From Burkholderiales bacterium (lineage in GTDB: Bacteria > Pseudomonadota > Gammaproteobacteria > Burkholderiales > Casimicrobiaceae), in contig JAICKU010000002.1 of the NCBI GenBank assembly GCA_025927765.1, forward strand, positions 51,853 through 115,852: a stretch of 64,000 bases of DNA. Direction: 5' to 3'. Below the pieces are notes generated by a model. The model was not told the origin of the DNA. It did not search any database and saw only the letters and a program-made list of their open reading frames with translations. Below are positions 34,175-43,692 of this stretch, one piece after another. Within the stretch, counting starts at the first letter, position 1, and every line of letters begins with the position of its first letter. A program made the translations under genes and the position numbers.

Positions 34175-36468
34175 GGTTGGCGCTGTGCCTCGCGTTCGGG
34201 GAGATTCGCGTAGCTGTCGGCGGGATGCGTGCCGGGCTCGATGGTGACACAGGCGACGCGCCCGGTGTACGGCCACGCGCCGTTGCCTTCGTAGCGCTCG
34301 GTCACCGGCAGCTTGCGATCGACGCCGATGTCGAGCCCTTCGCCGACGCCAAGCCCCAGGATCGTCGTCGGTGACATATCGACCGTCGCGACGCGTTCGT
34401 CGTTCACCACGAGCGTGCCGCGGCCCCGTCGCGCGCCAAGCGCTTCGTGCCGCAGTTCGAAGCGATTCGTGCCGGCACGCACGCGCAACGCGTCGCTCGC
34501 CACCTCGCCGCCCTGCCCGCTCCGATACACGAACACGAGCGCGTCGCCGCGCGCGAAGAGCGCCAGGCCACCCAGGAGATCGCCGAGCGCGAAGAGCACG
34601 CCTTCGTCGCCCGGTTCGAACTCGAACGCGCAGGCGAGCCGATAGTCGCGGTCGTTGACGAGCGGCGCGACCACGCCGAGCGCGATCGTGCTGCCCGGAT
34701 GAAATGTGTGCGGTCGCGCATAGGCGCCCTCGAGAAACGGCGGCACCGTCAGCGAGCGGCGCACGCCGCGGTTGTCGAGCGGGTACACGTAATTCGCCTG
34801 CGCGTCGGCGTCGAACGCGGCGACGAGCTCGGCGAGCTTGTCCGGATGCGCCCTGGCGAGATCGTGCACTTCGGTGGCGTCGCACTCGAGGTCGAACAGC
34901 ATCCAGTTGTCGAGGTCGATGGCGCGCCCCGGCGGCTGCAGCGACACGATCTTCCAGCCGTTCTCGATATAGCCGCGATTGCCGGCGAGCTCGTAGTGCT
35001 GGCGCGAGCGCGCGCTCGTCGCATTCGCGCGCCGGAACAGCGCCTTCGCGCTGACACCATCGAGCGAGCGCGTGCGATAGCCGTTCAACGCCTCGGGATA
35101 GGGCTGACCGACGATGTCGAGGATCGTGGGCACGATGTCGGTCACGTGCAGCCACTGCTGCCGAATCGCGCCGCGCTCGGCGATGCCGCGCGGCCAGTGC
35201 GCGACGAACGGCACGCGGATGCCGCCGTTCATCGTCGTCGTCTTGTACAGGCGAAACGGCGCCGACGACACGTCCGTCCAGCCGAGCGGATACGCAGGCC
35301 ACGTTTCGGTCGCTCCCAACCGGCCGCTCGCCATCACGTCGCGCACGCGCTCGGGGTCCTCGCGTCCCGTCAGGCGCTTCGCGAGATTGTTGACCGCACC
35401 CTCGACGCCGCCGATGCCGTTCGCGCCGTTGTCGGAGGTGACGATGACGAGCGTGTTGTCGAGTCGCCCGAGCTTTTGCAGGCACGCCACGACGCGGCCG
35501 ACGTTCTGGTCGACGTTGTCGACGATCGCCGCATAGAGCTCCATGTAGCGCGCGTAGAGCGCACGCCGCTCCGCCGGCAATTCAGCCCAGGCCGGGACGC
35601 CGGGGCTGCGCGGTGCGACGGGCCATTCGCGCGCGAAGAGGCGCATCGCCTGCTGTCGCTCGCGGCGCGCATCGCGGAGCTCGTCCCATCCGCGGTCGTA
35701 CACGCCGCGATAGCGCACGAGGTCGGACGGCTTCGCCTGCAGCGGCGCGTGCGGCGCGTTGTACGGCAGGTACAGGAAGAACGGCTTGTCGCGCGACGAC
35801 GAGACGTGCGACGTGAGCCACGCCACGGCCTTGTCGGTCCAGTCGTCGGTGCAGTAGTAATCGCTCGCGTACGCGTCGCGGTCGACGATCGCGTTGTCCT
35901 CGAACAGCTGGAACGGCGAGAAGTAGTGCGTCTCGCCGCCGATGAAGCCGTAGAAGCGGTCGAAGCCGCGCGCGAGCGGCCACGACGCGCGCGACGCCGA
36001 CGCCGACACGTCGAAGTCGGCGGTGTTGTGCCACTTGCCGGCGCAGTAGGTCGCATAGCCGCTGCCGCGCAACAGTTCCGCGAGTGTGGGCGCATCGCGC
36101 GAAATCTCGCCCGCCTGATAACCGGGGTAGCCTGGCAGGTTGAAGGTGAGCCACCCGCAGCCGACCGCATGCGGGTTCTTGCCGGTCAAAAGCGCTGCAC
36201 GCGCGGGCGTGCACATCGGCACCGTCGTGTATTGCGAAAAGCGCAGGCCGTTGGCGGCGAGTGCGTCGATGTTCGGCGTGGCGATCTCGGCGCCGAAGCA
36301 GCCGACGTCGGAGAAGCCGAGGTCGTCGAGCAGCACGACGACGATGTCCGGCGAGCCGGCGCGCGCTTCGGGTCGCGGCGGCCACCACGGCGAGGACTCC
36401 TGCAGCGTGCGTCCGATCGTTCCCTGGTAACCCGCGCCCGGATCGCCGGAGGGCAACTTGTCGTCCAT
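34171..36468 (-). CDS. Arylsulfatase (type I formylglycine sulfatase)
   Basis: PDIVVVLLDDLGFSDVGCFGAEIATPNIDALAANGLRFSQYTTVPMCTPARAALLTGKNPHAVG; CxPxR motif. Confidence 0.93.
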   Translation of the reverse strand: MDDKLPSGDPGAGYQGTIGRTLQESSPWWPPRPEARAGSPDIVVVLLDDLGFSDVGCFGAEIATPNIDALAANGLRFSQYTTVPMCTPARAALLTGKNPHAVGCGWLTFNLPGYPGYQAGEISRDAPTLAELLRGSGYATYCAGKWHNTADFDVSASASRASWPLARGFDRFYGFIGGETHYFSPFQLFEDNAIVDRDAYASDYYCTDDWTDKAVAWLTSHVSSSRDKPFFLYLPYNAPHAPLQAKPSDLVRYRGVYDRGWDELRDARRERQQAMRLFAREWPVAPRSPGVPAWAELPAERRALYARYMELYAAIVDNVDQNVGRVVACLQKLGRLDNTLVIVTSDNGANGIGGVEGAVNNLAKRLTGREDPERVRDVMASGRLGATETWPAYPLGWTDVSSAPFRLYKTTTMNGGIRVPFVAHWPRGIAERGAIRQQWLHVTDIVPTILDIVGQPYPEALNGYRTRSLDGVSAKALFRRANATSARSRQHYELAGNRGYIENGWKIVSLQPPGRAIDLDNWMLFDLECDATEVHDLARAHPDKLAELVAAFDADAQANYVYPLDNRGVRRSLTVPPFLEGAYARPHTFHPGSTIALGVVAPLVNDRDYRLACAFEFEPGDEGVLFALGDLLGGLALFARGDALVFVYRSGQGGEVASDALRVRAGTNRFELRHEALGARRGRGTLVVNDERVATVDMSPTTILGLGVGEGLDIGVDRKLPVTERYEGNGAWPYTGRVACVTIEPGTHPADSYANLPEREAQRQP

Positions 36469-37451
36469 CAATCGAGCACGATCTTCGCGTCGGTGACCAC
36501 CTTCTTCCAGCGCGCGACGTCGTCGCGCATGAACCGACCGAAGTCGGCCGGCGTGTTCGGCTTCGCTGGATCGATACCCATGCCCTGCAGCCGGGCGACG
36601 ACTTCGGGGGTAGCGAGCACCTTCATCACCTCGGCGTTGACGCGATCGACGATCGCCTTCGGCGTGCCCTTGGGCATCGCGAGCCCGAACCACGTGCTCA
36701 TCACGAGATCGGGATGGCCGAGCTCGACCACCGTCGGCACGTCCGGCAGATGCGCATGTCGCGTCGCATCGAGGATCGCGAGCGGACGCAATTCGTTCGC
36801 CTTGATGTGCGGCTCGGCGAGGATCAGCCCGAGCGTCATGAACTGCACGCGCGCGGTGATGAGGTCGGGAATCGCGCTCGGCTGACCCTTGTAACCGATC
36901 ATCTCCATCACGATGCCGGTGTCGTGCATCAGAAGCTCGGTCGCGAGATGCACGACCGTGCCCCGCGCGCTCCCGCCGTACGACAGCGCGCCCGGTTTCG
37001 ACTTCGCGTACGCGACGAATTCCTGCAGCGTCTTCGCGGGAATCGACGCCGGCACGACGAACAGGAACGGGCTCGTGCCGATGAACGCCACCGGCTCGAA
37101 GTCGCGGATCGGCTCGTACTGCAGCGTCTTCGGCCGCACGCTCGGCTGGATGGTCGTCGGCGGGCTTGCCGCGAGCCACGTGTAGCCGTCCGGCGCGGCC
37201 TTCGCGACGAGCTCGGTGCCGATGTTGCCGTCGGCGCCGGGCTTCGCCTCGACGACGATCGGCTGACCGAGCACCGGCGAGACACGCTCTGCGATGAGGC
37301 GCGCGACGACGTCGAGCTGACCCCCCGCGGGAAACGGCACGATGAAGTGGATCGGCTTCGCGGGCCAGGCTGCGTCGGGCGCGGCGGCGAACGAGATCCC
37401 GCTCGCCAGCGCGACGAGCAAGGCCACGACGATCGATCGATGCATCTTCAT
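36468..37451 (-). CDS. Tripartite tricarboxylate transporter substrate-binding protein (Bug/TctC family)
   Basis: AWPAKPIHFIVPFPAGGQLDVVARLIAERVSPVLGQPIVVEAKPGADGNIGTELVAKAAPDGYTWL. Confidence 0.93.
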   Translation of the reverse strand: MKMHRSIVVALLVALASGISFAAAPDAAWPAKPIHFIVPFPAGGQLDVVARLIAERVSPVLGQPIVVEAKPGADGNIGTELVAKAAPDGYTWLAASPPTTIQPSVRPKTLQYEPIRDFEPVAFIGTSPFLFVVPASIPAKTLQEFVAYAKSKPGALSYGGSARGTVVHLATELLMHDTGIVMEMIGYKGQPSAIPDLITARVQFMTLGLILAEPHIKANELRPLAILDATRHAHLPDVPTVVELGHPDLVMSTWFGLAMPKGTPKAIVDRVNAEVMKVLATPEVVARLQGMGIDPAKPNTPADFGRFMRDDVARWKKVVTDAKIVLD

Positions 37452-37464
37452 CTCCCTCGCGAAA

Positions 37465-38292
37465 TCAGCGTTGCAGCAAGCCCCAGCGCGCCACGGTGCG
37501 GCGCTCGATCGGCGTGAAGATCGTGCGGTCCATCACGACCCACAGGATGCCGATCACGATCATGCCGAGGATGATCTTCTCGGTGCGCTGCCACTGCACC
37601 GCTTCCATCGTCATGTAGCCGAGCCCGTTGCTGCCGGCGATCATCTCGGAGGCGACGAGCGCGCGCCACCCGTAGGCGACCGACGTGCGGATGCCGAGCA
37701 GGATCTGCACCATTGCGCCGGGCAGGATCAGGTTCGTGAGGAGTGCCAGGCCGCGCCCGCCGTGGCTGCGTACCGCGCGATGCAGCGCGAGCGGAATCGA
37801 CTGCACGCCGATCACGGTGTTGTAGAGCGACGAGAAGAAGATCGTGTTGGCGATCACGAAGATCACCGAGCCGTTGCCCATGCCGAACCAGATGATCGTC
37901 AGCGGCACCCACGCGATGCCGGCGATCGCCTGCAGGAACGAAAGTACGGGCCGGAACACGTCGGCGACGTAGCGGTTGAGCGCGATGGCCAGGCCGAGCG
38001 GCACCGCGAGCGCCATGCCGATCGCGAAGCCGATCGCGAGGCGCCCGAGGCTTGCCACGATGTCGCGCAATAGCGAGCCGTCGAGGATCGACTCCCACGC
38101 GTAGTCGAGCACCGTGTCGATCGGCGGCAGCTTGTACGCCGGGTACTGCATGACGTGCGGCAGCAGCCACCACGCGGTGATCAGCAGCGCGAACGGCAGC
38201 GTGCCGAGCATCACCGCGTCCGGATGACGCGGGCGCATCGACCACGGCGCCGCTTCGCGCGGCCCGCTCGCCGCCACGTTGCCGACGCTCAT
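37465..38292 (-). CDS. ABC transporter permease (SsuC/TauC family)
   Basis: SLGRLAIGFAIGMALAVPLGLAIALNRYVADVFRPVLSFLQAIAGIAWVPLTIIWFGMGNGSVIFVIA. Confidence 0.9.
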   Translation of the reverse strand: MSVGNVAASGPREAAPWSMRPRHPDAVMLGTLPFALLITAWWLLPHVMQYPAYKLPPIDTVLDYAWESILDGSLLRDIVASLGRLAIGFAIGMALAVPLGLAIALNRYVADVFRPVLSFLQAIAGIAWVPLTIIWFGMGNGSVIFVIANTIFFSSLYNTVIGVQSIPLALHRAVRSHGGRGLALLTNLILPGAMVQILLGIRTSVAYGWRALVASEMIAGSNGLGYMTMEAVQWQRTEKIILGMIVIGILWVVMDRTIFTPIERRTVARWGLLQR

Positions 38293-39119
38293 CGCCGGTC
38301 CTCGGCGTCCACGGTCAATCCCCAGCGCTGGATCGTCGCGCGCTCGATCGGCCGCAGGTAGAACTGATCGATCGCGAGCCACAAAAGGCCCATGACGATC
38401 ATGCCGACGATCGTGCGCGCGGTGTCGTGCGACTGCGCGCCGTCGAAGATCAGGTAGCCGATGCCGGTCTTCGCGGCGACCATCTCGGCGAACACGAGGC
38501 CGCGAAACGCGAAGCCGGCGCCGAGCCGCAGGCCGGTGATGATGCCGGGCAGCGCACTCGGCAGGATCACGAGGCGCAGCACCGCGAGCCGGCCCGCGCC
38601 GAGCGAGCGCACGGCGTTGACGAGGATCTGCGGCGCCGTGCGCACGCCGAGCAGCGTGTTGTAGAGCACGGGGAAGAACACGATGTAGATCAGCGCGAGC
38701 ACGATCGTCTCGATGCCGTAGCCGAACCACACGACGAAGATCGGGATCCACGCGACCTCGACGATCGCGAACAGGAACTTGAGGAGCGGCGACAGCGCGA
38801 GCGCGATCCGCCGATGCATGCCGATCGCCACGCCGAACACGATGCCGAGCGTCGCGCCGGCGAAGAGCCCGATCGCGTAGCGCCCCATGCTGTCGGCGAG
38901 ATACACCGGCAGGATGCCCTTCCGCAGGAGGTCGACGAACGCGCGAAAGACGTCGGCGGGCGACGGATAGAAATACGGCGACAGGCCAACGAGCGGCACC
39001 GACACCTGCCAGGCGACGAGCAGGATCGCGATCCCGGCGATGCCGCGCGCGGTCCTGCCGAGCCGACGGAACGGACGCGGCAGCCGCAGCGGCAAAGCGA
39101 GCGCCGCCGGGGGCGTCAC
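38289..39119 (-). CDS. ABC transporter permease (SsuC/TauC family), second paralog
   Basis: SMGRYAIGLFAGATLGIVFGVAIGMHRRIALALSPLLKFLFAIVEVAWIPIFVVWFGYGIETIVLALI; 4-nt overlap with neighbour. Confidence 0.9.
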   Translation of the reverse strand: MTPPAALALPLRLPRPFRRLGRTARGIAGIAILLVAWQVSVPLVGLSPYFYPSPADVFRAFVDLLRKGILPVYLADSMGRYAIGLFAGATLGIVFGVAIGMHRRIALALSPLLKFLFAIVEVAWIPIFVVWFGYGIETIVLALIYIVFFPVLYNTLLGVRTAPQILVNAVRSLGAGRLAVLRLVILPSALPGIITGLRLGAGFAFRGLVFAEMVAAKTGIGYLIFDGAQSHDTARTIVGMIVMGLLWLAIDQFYLRPIERATIQRWGLTVDAEDRR

Positions 39120-39421
39120 GGCCCGCTCCAGCGCGCGATCGACTCGACCCAGTAGTTGCGCGCGATCGACGCGAGCGCGTGCGGATCGACGTCCTTCATG
39201 AACACGGTGCTGCCCTTGACGCCGACGAGCCGCCCCTTGTCCTGCAGCAGCAGCTGATGGAAGCGCTCGGGCGCGAACCCGAGCGTGATCTCGTAGTTGC
39301 CTTTCGCGGCGAGCGGCTCGAGCGAAGCGAGCTTGCGATGCGCGCCGATCTCGCCGGCGGCGAGATACGCGAGCACCGCGGACGCGACGAGCACCGTCAC
39401 GACGACGGGCAGGCGCAGCAT
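39116..39421 (-). CDS. Small membrane-anchored protein of unknown function in an ABC transporter operon
   Basis: MLRLPVVVTVLVASAVLAYLAAGEIGAHRKLASLEPLAAKGNYEITLGFAPERFHQLLLQDKGRLVGVKGSTVFMKDVDPHALASIARNYWVESIARWSGP; start/stop overlaps with both flanking genes. Confidence 0.75.
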   Translation of the reverse strand: MLRLPVVVTVLVASAVLAYLAAGEIGAHRKLASLEPLAAKGNYEITLGFAPERFHQLLLQDKGRLVGVKGSTVFMKDVDPHALASIARNYWVESIARWSGP

Positions 39422-40224
39422 CAGGCAGCCGCCTCGGCGGTTGCGGCGTGGTGCGACGGCTGCCGCACGAGATCGAGCAAGCGGTCCCGCATGGCGTTGA
39501 ACGACGCGTTCGCGTTCATCGCCGTCCACGTGCGCGTCTCGCGCGCGAACGGCACGTCGACGATCGTGCGAATGCGCCCGGGCCCCGGCGTCATCACCGC
39601 GACGCGATCGCCGAGGAAGATCGCCTCCTCGACGCTGTGCGTGATGAACAGCACGGTGAGCCGCGAGCGGAGCGAAATGCGGATCAGCTCCTCCTGCAGT
39701 GCCATGCGCGTCTGCGCATCGACGGCGGCGAACGGCTCGTCCATCAGCATCACCTCGGGGGCGTTCGCGAGCGTGCGCGCCACCGCCACGCGCTGCTTCA
39801 TGCCGCCCGACAGCTCGTGCGGATACTTGTGCTCGACATCGTGCAGGTTCGCGATCGCAAGGAAGCGGCGCGCCTCGGCGTAGCGCTCCTTCCTCGCCAT
39901 GCCCCGGAGCTTCAGGCCGAGCGCGGCGTTGTCGAGCACGGTCATCCATGGCAGCAGCGCGTATTCCTGGAACACGACGCCGCGCTCGGCGCCGGGACCG
40001 GTGATGGCGCGCCCGTCCATCAGAATGCTGCCGTGCGTAGGCGCGAGGAAGCCGGCAATGGCCGAGAGCAGCGTCGACTTGCCGCAACCGCTCGGGCCCA
40101 CGATGCAGAGGAATTCGTCGGCGGCGATGCGCAGGTCGCAGTGCTCGACCGCCCGGTGCGTCGCGCCGGTCTCGGCGTTCACGTAGTCGAGCGCGAGCTG
40201 GTCGACGACGATCCTGGTGCTCAT
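39421..40224 (-). CDS. ABC transporter ATP-binding protein (SsuB/TauB family)
   Basis: CIVGPSGCGKSTLLSAIAGFLAPTHG (Walker A), LSGGMKQRVAVARTLANAPEVMLMDEPFAAVDAQTR. Confidence 0.95.
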   Translation of the reverse strand: MSTRIVVDQLALDYVNAETGATHRAVEHCDLRIAADEFLCIVGPSGCGKSTLLSAIAGFLAPTHGSILMDGRAITGPGAERGVVFQEYALLPWMTVLDNAALGLKLRGMARKERYAEARRFLAIANLHDVEHKYPHELSGGMKQRVAVARTLANAPEVMLMDEPFAAVDAQTRMALQEELIRISLRSRLTVLFITHSVEEAIFLGDRVAVMTPGPGRIRTIVDVPFARETRTWTAMNANASFNAMRDRLLDLVRQPSHHAATAEAAA

Positions 40225-40231
40225 GACGACC

Positions 40232-40921
40232 TCACATGCCCAGCGCACGCCGCTCGGCCGCACGCAGGTGCTGCTCGAGCGCCGCCGCCGCCTGGTCCGG
40301 GTCGCGCGCCTTCATCGCCGCGATCACCGCGAGATGCTCCTCCATCGCCAGCGGAAGATAGCGCGGCGAGCGGCCGTGCAGGCGAATCATCTTGATCTTG
40401 TCGAAGTTCTGGCGGTGCGCGCTCGTCATGATCCGGTTGCCGACCGATTCGACGATCATGTCGTGCATGCCCCAGTCGACCTGCAGCGCGGCGTCGATGA
40501 GCCGCGGGTCGGTCTGCCCGCCACCGTCGAAGCGGCGCAACACCGACGTCGTCAGTTTCTCGAGCTCGCCGAGCGTGCCATCGTCGGCAACGGTCACGAA
40601 GTGGCGGATGGCGGCGGTCTCGAGGATCGCGCGGAACTGGAACGCCTCGTGGATCAGCGACACGCCGATGTCGGCGATCTGGATGCCGCGCTGCGGGATC
40701 AGCCGCACGAGGTTCTCGGCCTCGAGCCGCTTCAGCGCCTCGCGGGTGGGCCCGAGCGGGACGTCGAGCAGTTCGCACAGCTCACCCTGCGACACGAACT
40801 GGCCGGGCGCGAGGTTGCGCTTGAAGAGCTCCGCCTTGAACCGCTGGTACGCGACTTCGCGCATCAGCGATTTGGGCTTCGCCTTTCGCGCGCCCGGTGC
40901 CGAAAGGATCTCGCGTTTCAT
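40232..40921 (-). CDS. GntR family transcriptional regulator (FadR/VanR type)
   Basis: AYQRFKAELFKRNLAPGQFVSQGELCELLDVPLGPTREALKRLEAENLVRLIPQRGIQIAD plus FCD-like domain. Confidence 0.92.
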   Translation of the reverse strand: MKREILSAPGARKAKPKSLMREVAYQRFKAELFKRNLAPGQFVSQGELCELLDVPLGPTREALKRLEAENLVRLIPQRGIQIADIGVSLIHEAFQFRAILETAAIRHFVTVADDGTLGELEKLTTSVLRRFDGGGQTDPRLIDAALQVDWGMHDMIVESVGNRIMTSAHRQNFDKIKMIRLHGRSPRYLPLAMEEHLAVIAAMKARDPDQAAAALEQHLRAAERRALGM

Positions 40922-41010
40922 CGTGCCACTTGTCAGCCTGCGCTGCGTCCACTAGGATGCGACTGAGATCTTACCAGTATCCCGCGAGGGATCAAACGAA
41001 GGAGGAGTCG

Positions 41011-42042
41011 ATGGGCAAGCTTTCCCGCGCAGTCGTCGCCGGCCTCGCCGCCGCACTCTTGACCGGCACCGCACTCGCCGAGCAGCTTCGCGTGGCCGTG
41101 ACTTCGGCCGCAGAAAACGCACCGTTCTTCTCGGCGATGGAGCACGGTACGTTCTCGAAGCTCGGCCTCGACGTCAAGGTCGACGTGATGCCGAGCGGCG
41201 TGGAAATCTCCAACGCGCTCGCCAGCGGCAGCGTCGACGTGGGCCTGTTCGGCACGTTCCCGTTCCTGACGGCTGTTGCGCGCGGCGTGCCGGTCGTGCT
41301 GATCGGCCATACCTGGAACAACGCGCTCAACAACCCGCAGAGCGAAATCCTGTCGGTGATCGCGCGCGAAGGCTCCGGCGTGCCGGCCGGCGACCTGAAG
41401 GCGCTCAAGGGCAAGAAGGTCGGCGTCACGCGCGGCGCCGGCGGCGAGCCGTACATCGTGGGCCTGCTGAAGCAGGTGGGCCTGTCGCCCGACGACGTCA
41501 CGCTCGTCAACACTGCGCCTTCGAACATGGCGACGGCGCTCGCGAACAAGGACGTCGACGTGATCACGTCGTGGGAGCCGTGGCCGAGCGCGGCGCTCAC
41601 CAAGGTGCCGGGCGCGTACAAGGTGATCTACGGCGGCTGCAAGAGCTGCTACGACGCCGGCACCGTGGTCACGACGCGCACCGCGATCAAGGACAAGCCG
41701 AAGGAACTCGCGCTCTTCATCCAGGGGTATGCCGAGGGGCAGCACTGGGCGCGGCTGCACCGCGATGAGGCCGCGACGATCGCCACGCGCTGGATTCCGG
41801 GCCTCGACGAGGCGACGCTCAAGCTCGCGTTCAAGACGCTGCCCATCGACGTGCGGCTGTCGAAGAACACGATCGAGGGGTTCAAGGAATACAGCATTCC
41901 GCTGCTGCTGCGCGACAAGCGCATTCCGAAAGCCTTCGACCCGGCGCCTGCCGTCGACAACCAGTTCGTGGCGAAGGCGGAAAAGGCCGATCCCGAGGCG
42001 TTCTCGGACCTGAAGCCGATTCCGGCGGACAAGCGGCTGTAG
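41011..42042 (+). CDS. ABC transporter substrate-binding protein (NMT1/SsuA-like)
   Basis: Signal peptide then EQLRVAVTSAAENAPFFSAMEHGTFSKLGLDVKVDVMPSGVEISNALASGSVDVGLFGTFPFLTAVARGVPVVLIG; RBS ggaggag. Confidence 0.9.
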   Translation: MGKLSRAVVAGLAAALLTGTALAEQLRVAVTSAAENAPFFSAMEHGTFSKLGLDVKVDVMPSGVEISNALASGSVDVGLFGTFPFLTAVARGVPVVLIGHTWNNALNNPQSEILSVIAREGSGVPAGDLKALKGKKVGVTRGAGGEPYIVGLLKQVGLSPDDVTLVNTAPSNMATALANKDVDVITSWEPWPSAALTKVPGAYKVIYGGCKSCYDAGTVVTTRTAIKDKPKELALFIQGYAEGQHWARLHRDEAATIATRWIPGLDEATLKLAFKTLPIDVRLSKNTIEGFKEYSIPLLLRDKRIPKAFDPAPAVDNQFVAKAEKADPEAFSDLKPIPADKRL

Positions 42043-42064
42043 CGCGCGTGACCACGCCCGCGCA

Positions 42065-42140
42065 GAAAGCAGGGTCAGACTCTACTTTTTTGCCGTGGCG
42101 TGCGCGATGCGCGCAAAAGTAGAGTCCGACCCCTGCTTTC
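42065..42140. repeat. Dispersed intergenic palindrome copy B (GGGTCAGACTCTACTTTT family)
   Basis: gaaagcagggtcagactctactttt ... aaaagtagagtccgacccctgctttc, near-perfect inverted arms. Confidence 0.85.
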
Positions 42141-42145
42141 CGGCG

Positions 42146-43627
42146 ATGACCAAGCGCCCCAACCTGCTGTTCCTGTTCTCGGATCAGCACACGCAACGGA
42201 TCGCCGGCTGCTACGGCGATCCCGTTGCGCACACGCCGAACCTCGATCGCCTCGCGCACGAAGGCGTCGCGTTCGACAACGTCTATTGCCCGTCGCCGCT
42301 TTGCGTGCCGAGCCGCATGTCGATGCTGACCGGCCGCTATCCGTTCGAGCAGGAATGCTGGACGAACGACGACTACCTGCGTTCGGATGCGGCCACGTGG
42401 GTGCATGCCGTGGGCGCGGCCGGTTATCGGCCGGCGCTCGCCGGGCGACTGCATTCGATGGGTCCCGATCAGTTGCACGGCTACGCCGAACGCATGGTCG
42501 GCGACCACAGCCCGAACTGGGGCGGCGTGCCGCGGCACGATCTCGGCGTGCTCGACAAGGCGAACGACCCGTGGCGCCAAAGCCTCGAGCGTTCCGGCGT
42601 GGGCCAGTCTGCCTATCAGGTGAAGGACGCGGAAACCGCGGCCGCTGCCTGCGCGTACCTACGCGAGCGCAGCCGTGACCGACGCACCGGCAGGCTCGAC
42701 CCGTTCTGCCTGACCGTCGGCTTCCTGTTGCCGCATCCGCCCTATGTCGCGTGGCGCAGCGACTACGAGCGCTTCGCGGGTCGCGTACCACCGCCGACGT
42801 TCGGCGAACCGCCCTCCCCCACGCATCCCTGGGAAGCGTGGTGGCGCAACAATCGCAACATCGCCGACGTCGATGTCCCCACCGCGGAGCGCGCGCGCAC
42901 CGCGTATTACGCGCTCGTGTACCGCCTCGACGCGCTGATCGGCGACGTGCTGCAATGCCTCGCAGACGAAGGCCTCGACGACGACACGCTCGTCGTCTAC
43001 ACCACCGACCACGGCGATCAACTGGGTGAGCGCGGCCTGTGGTGGAAGCACACGCTCTACGAGGACTCGATCCGCGTGCCGCTGCTCATGCGCTGGCGCG
43101 AGCGACTGCCGGCCGGCGAGCGCCGCGGGAACGTCGCGAACCTGATCGACGTTGCGGCGACGATGGTCGACGCGCTCGGCGGACCGGCGTTGCCGCATGG
43201 CCGCGGCCGCAGCCTGCTTGGCGCGGCTCGCGATGCAGGCGCGTCGTGGAGCGACGAAGCGTTCTCCGAGCACTGCACCGATCGGGTACCCGCATGGACG
43301 GGGGGTCGCCCGACGCAGCAGCGCATGGTTCGCGCGGGGCGCTACAAGTTGATTCATTCGCACGGCGATCCGTCGCAATTGTTCGATCTCGCCACCGATC
43401 CCCACGAGCGACACGATCTCGCCGGCAATGCGCAATACGCCGACGTGCGCGCGCATCTCGAAGCGCGCGTGCTCGACGGCTGGGATCCGGACGCGATCGC
43501 GCGGCGCATCGTCGAGCGGCGCCAGGACAAGGACGTCATCGACGCGTGGGCGCGACAGGTGCGCCCGCCCGACGAGTTCCGCTGGAACCTGCTGCCGGAA
43601 CACAACCGGCTCGATCCCGTCGGTTGA
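42146..43627 (+). CDS. Sulfatase
   Basis: MTKRPNLLFLFSDQHTQRIAGCYGDPVAHTPNLDRLAHEGVAFDNVYCPSPLCVPSRMSMLTGRYPFEQ; CxPxR motif. ORF start at 42095 lies in the repeat. Confidence 0.93.
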   Translation: MTKRPNLLFLFSDQHTQRIAGCYGDPVAHTPNLDRLAHEGVAFDNVYCPSPLCVPSRMSMLTGRYPFEQECWTNDDYLRSDAATWVHAVGAAGYRPALAGRLHSMGPDQLHGYAERMVGDHSPNWGGVPRHDLGVLDKANDPWRQSLERSGVGQSAYQVKDAETAAAACAYLRERSRDRRTGRLDPFCLTVGFLLPHPPYVAWRSDYERFAGRVPPPTFGEPPSPTHPWEAWWRNNRNIADVDVPTAERARTAYYALVYRLDALIGDVLQCLADEGLDDDTLVVYTTDHGDQLGERGLWWKHTLYEDSIRVPLLMRWRERLPAGERRGNVANLIDVAATMVDALGGPALPHGRGRSLLGAARDAGASWSDEAFSEHCTDRVPAWTGGRPTQQRMVRAGRYKLIHSHGDPSQLFDLATDPHERHDLAGNAQYADVRAHLEARVLDGWDPDAIARRIVERRQDKDVIDAWARQVRPPDEFRWNLLPEHNRLDPVG

Positions 43628-43628
43628 A

Positions 43629-43692
43629 ATGCCCCCGCGCTCGCTTCGCTCACTGCCCCCAATGGGGGCGCGTCAGTGGCTCGGGGCCTGAC
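43629..43692. repeat. GC-rich hairpin repeat resembling a common Burkholderiales intergenic element
   Basis: aatgcccccgcgctcgcttcgctcactgcccccaatgggggcgcgtcagtggctcggggcc; gccccc-aat-gggggc hairpin at 43655-43669. Confidence 0.55.
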
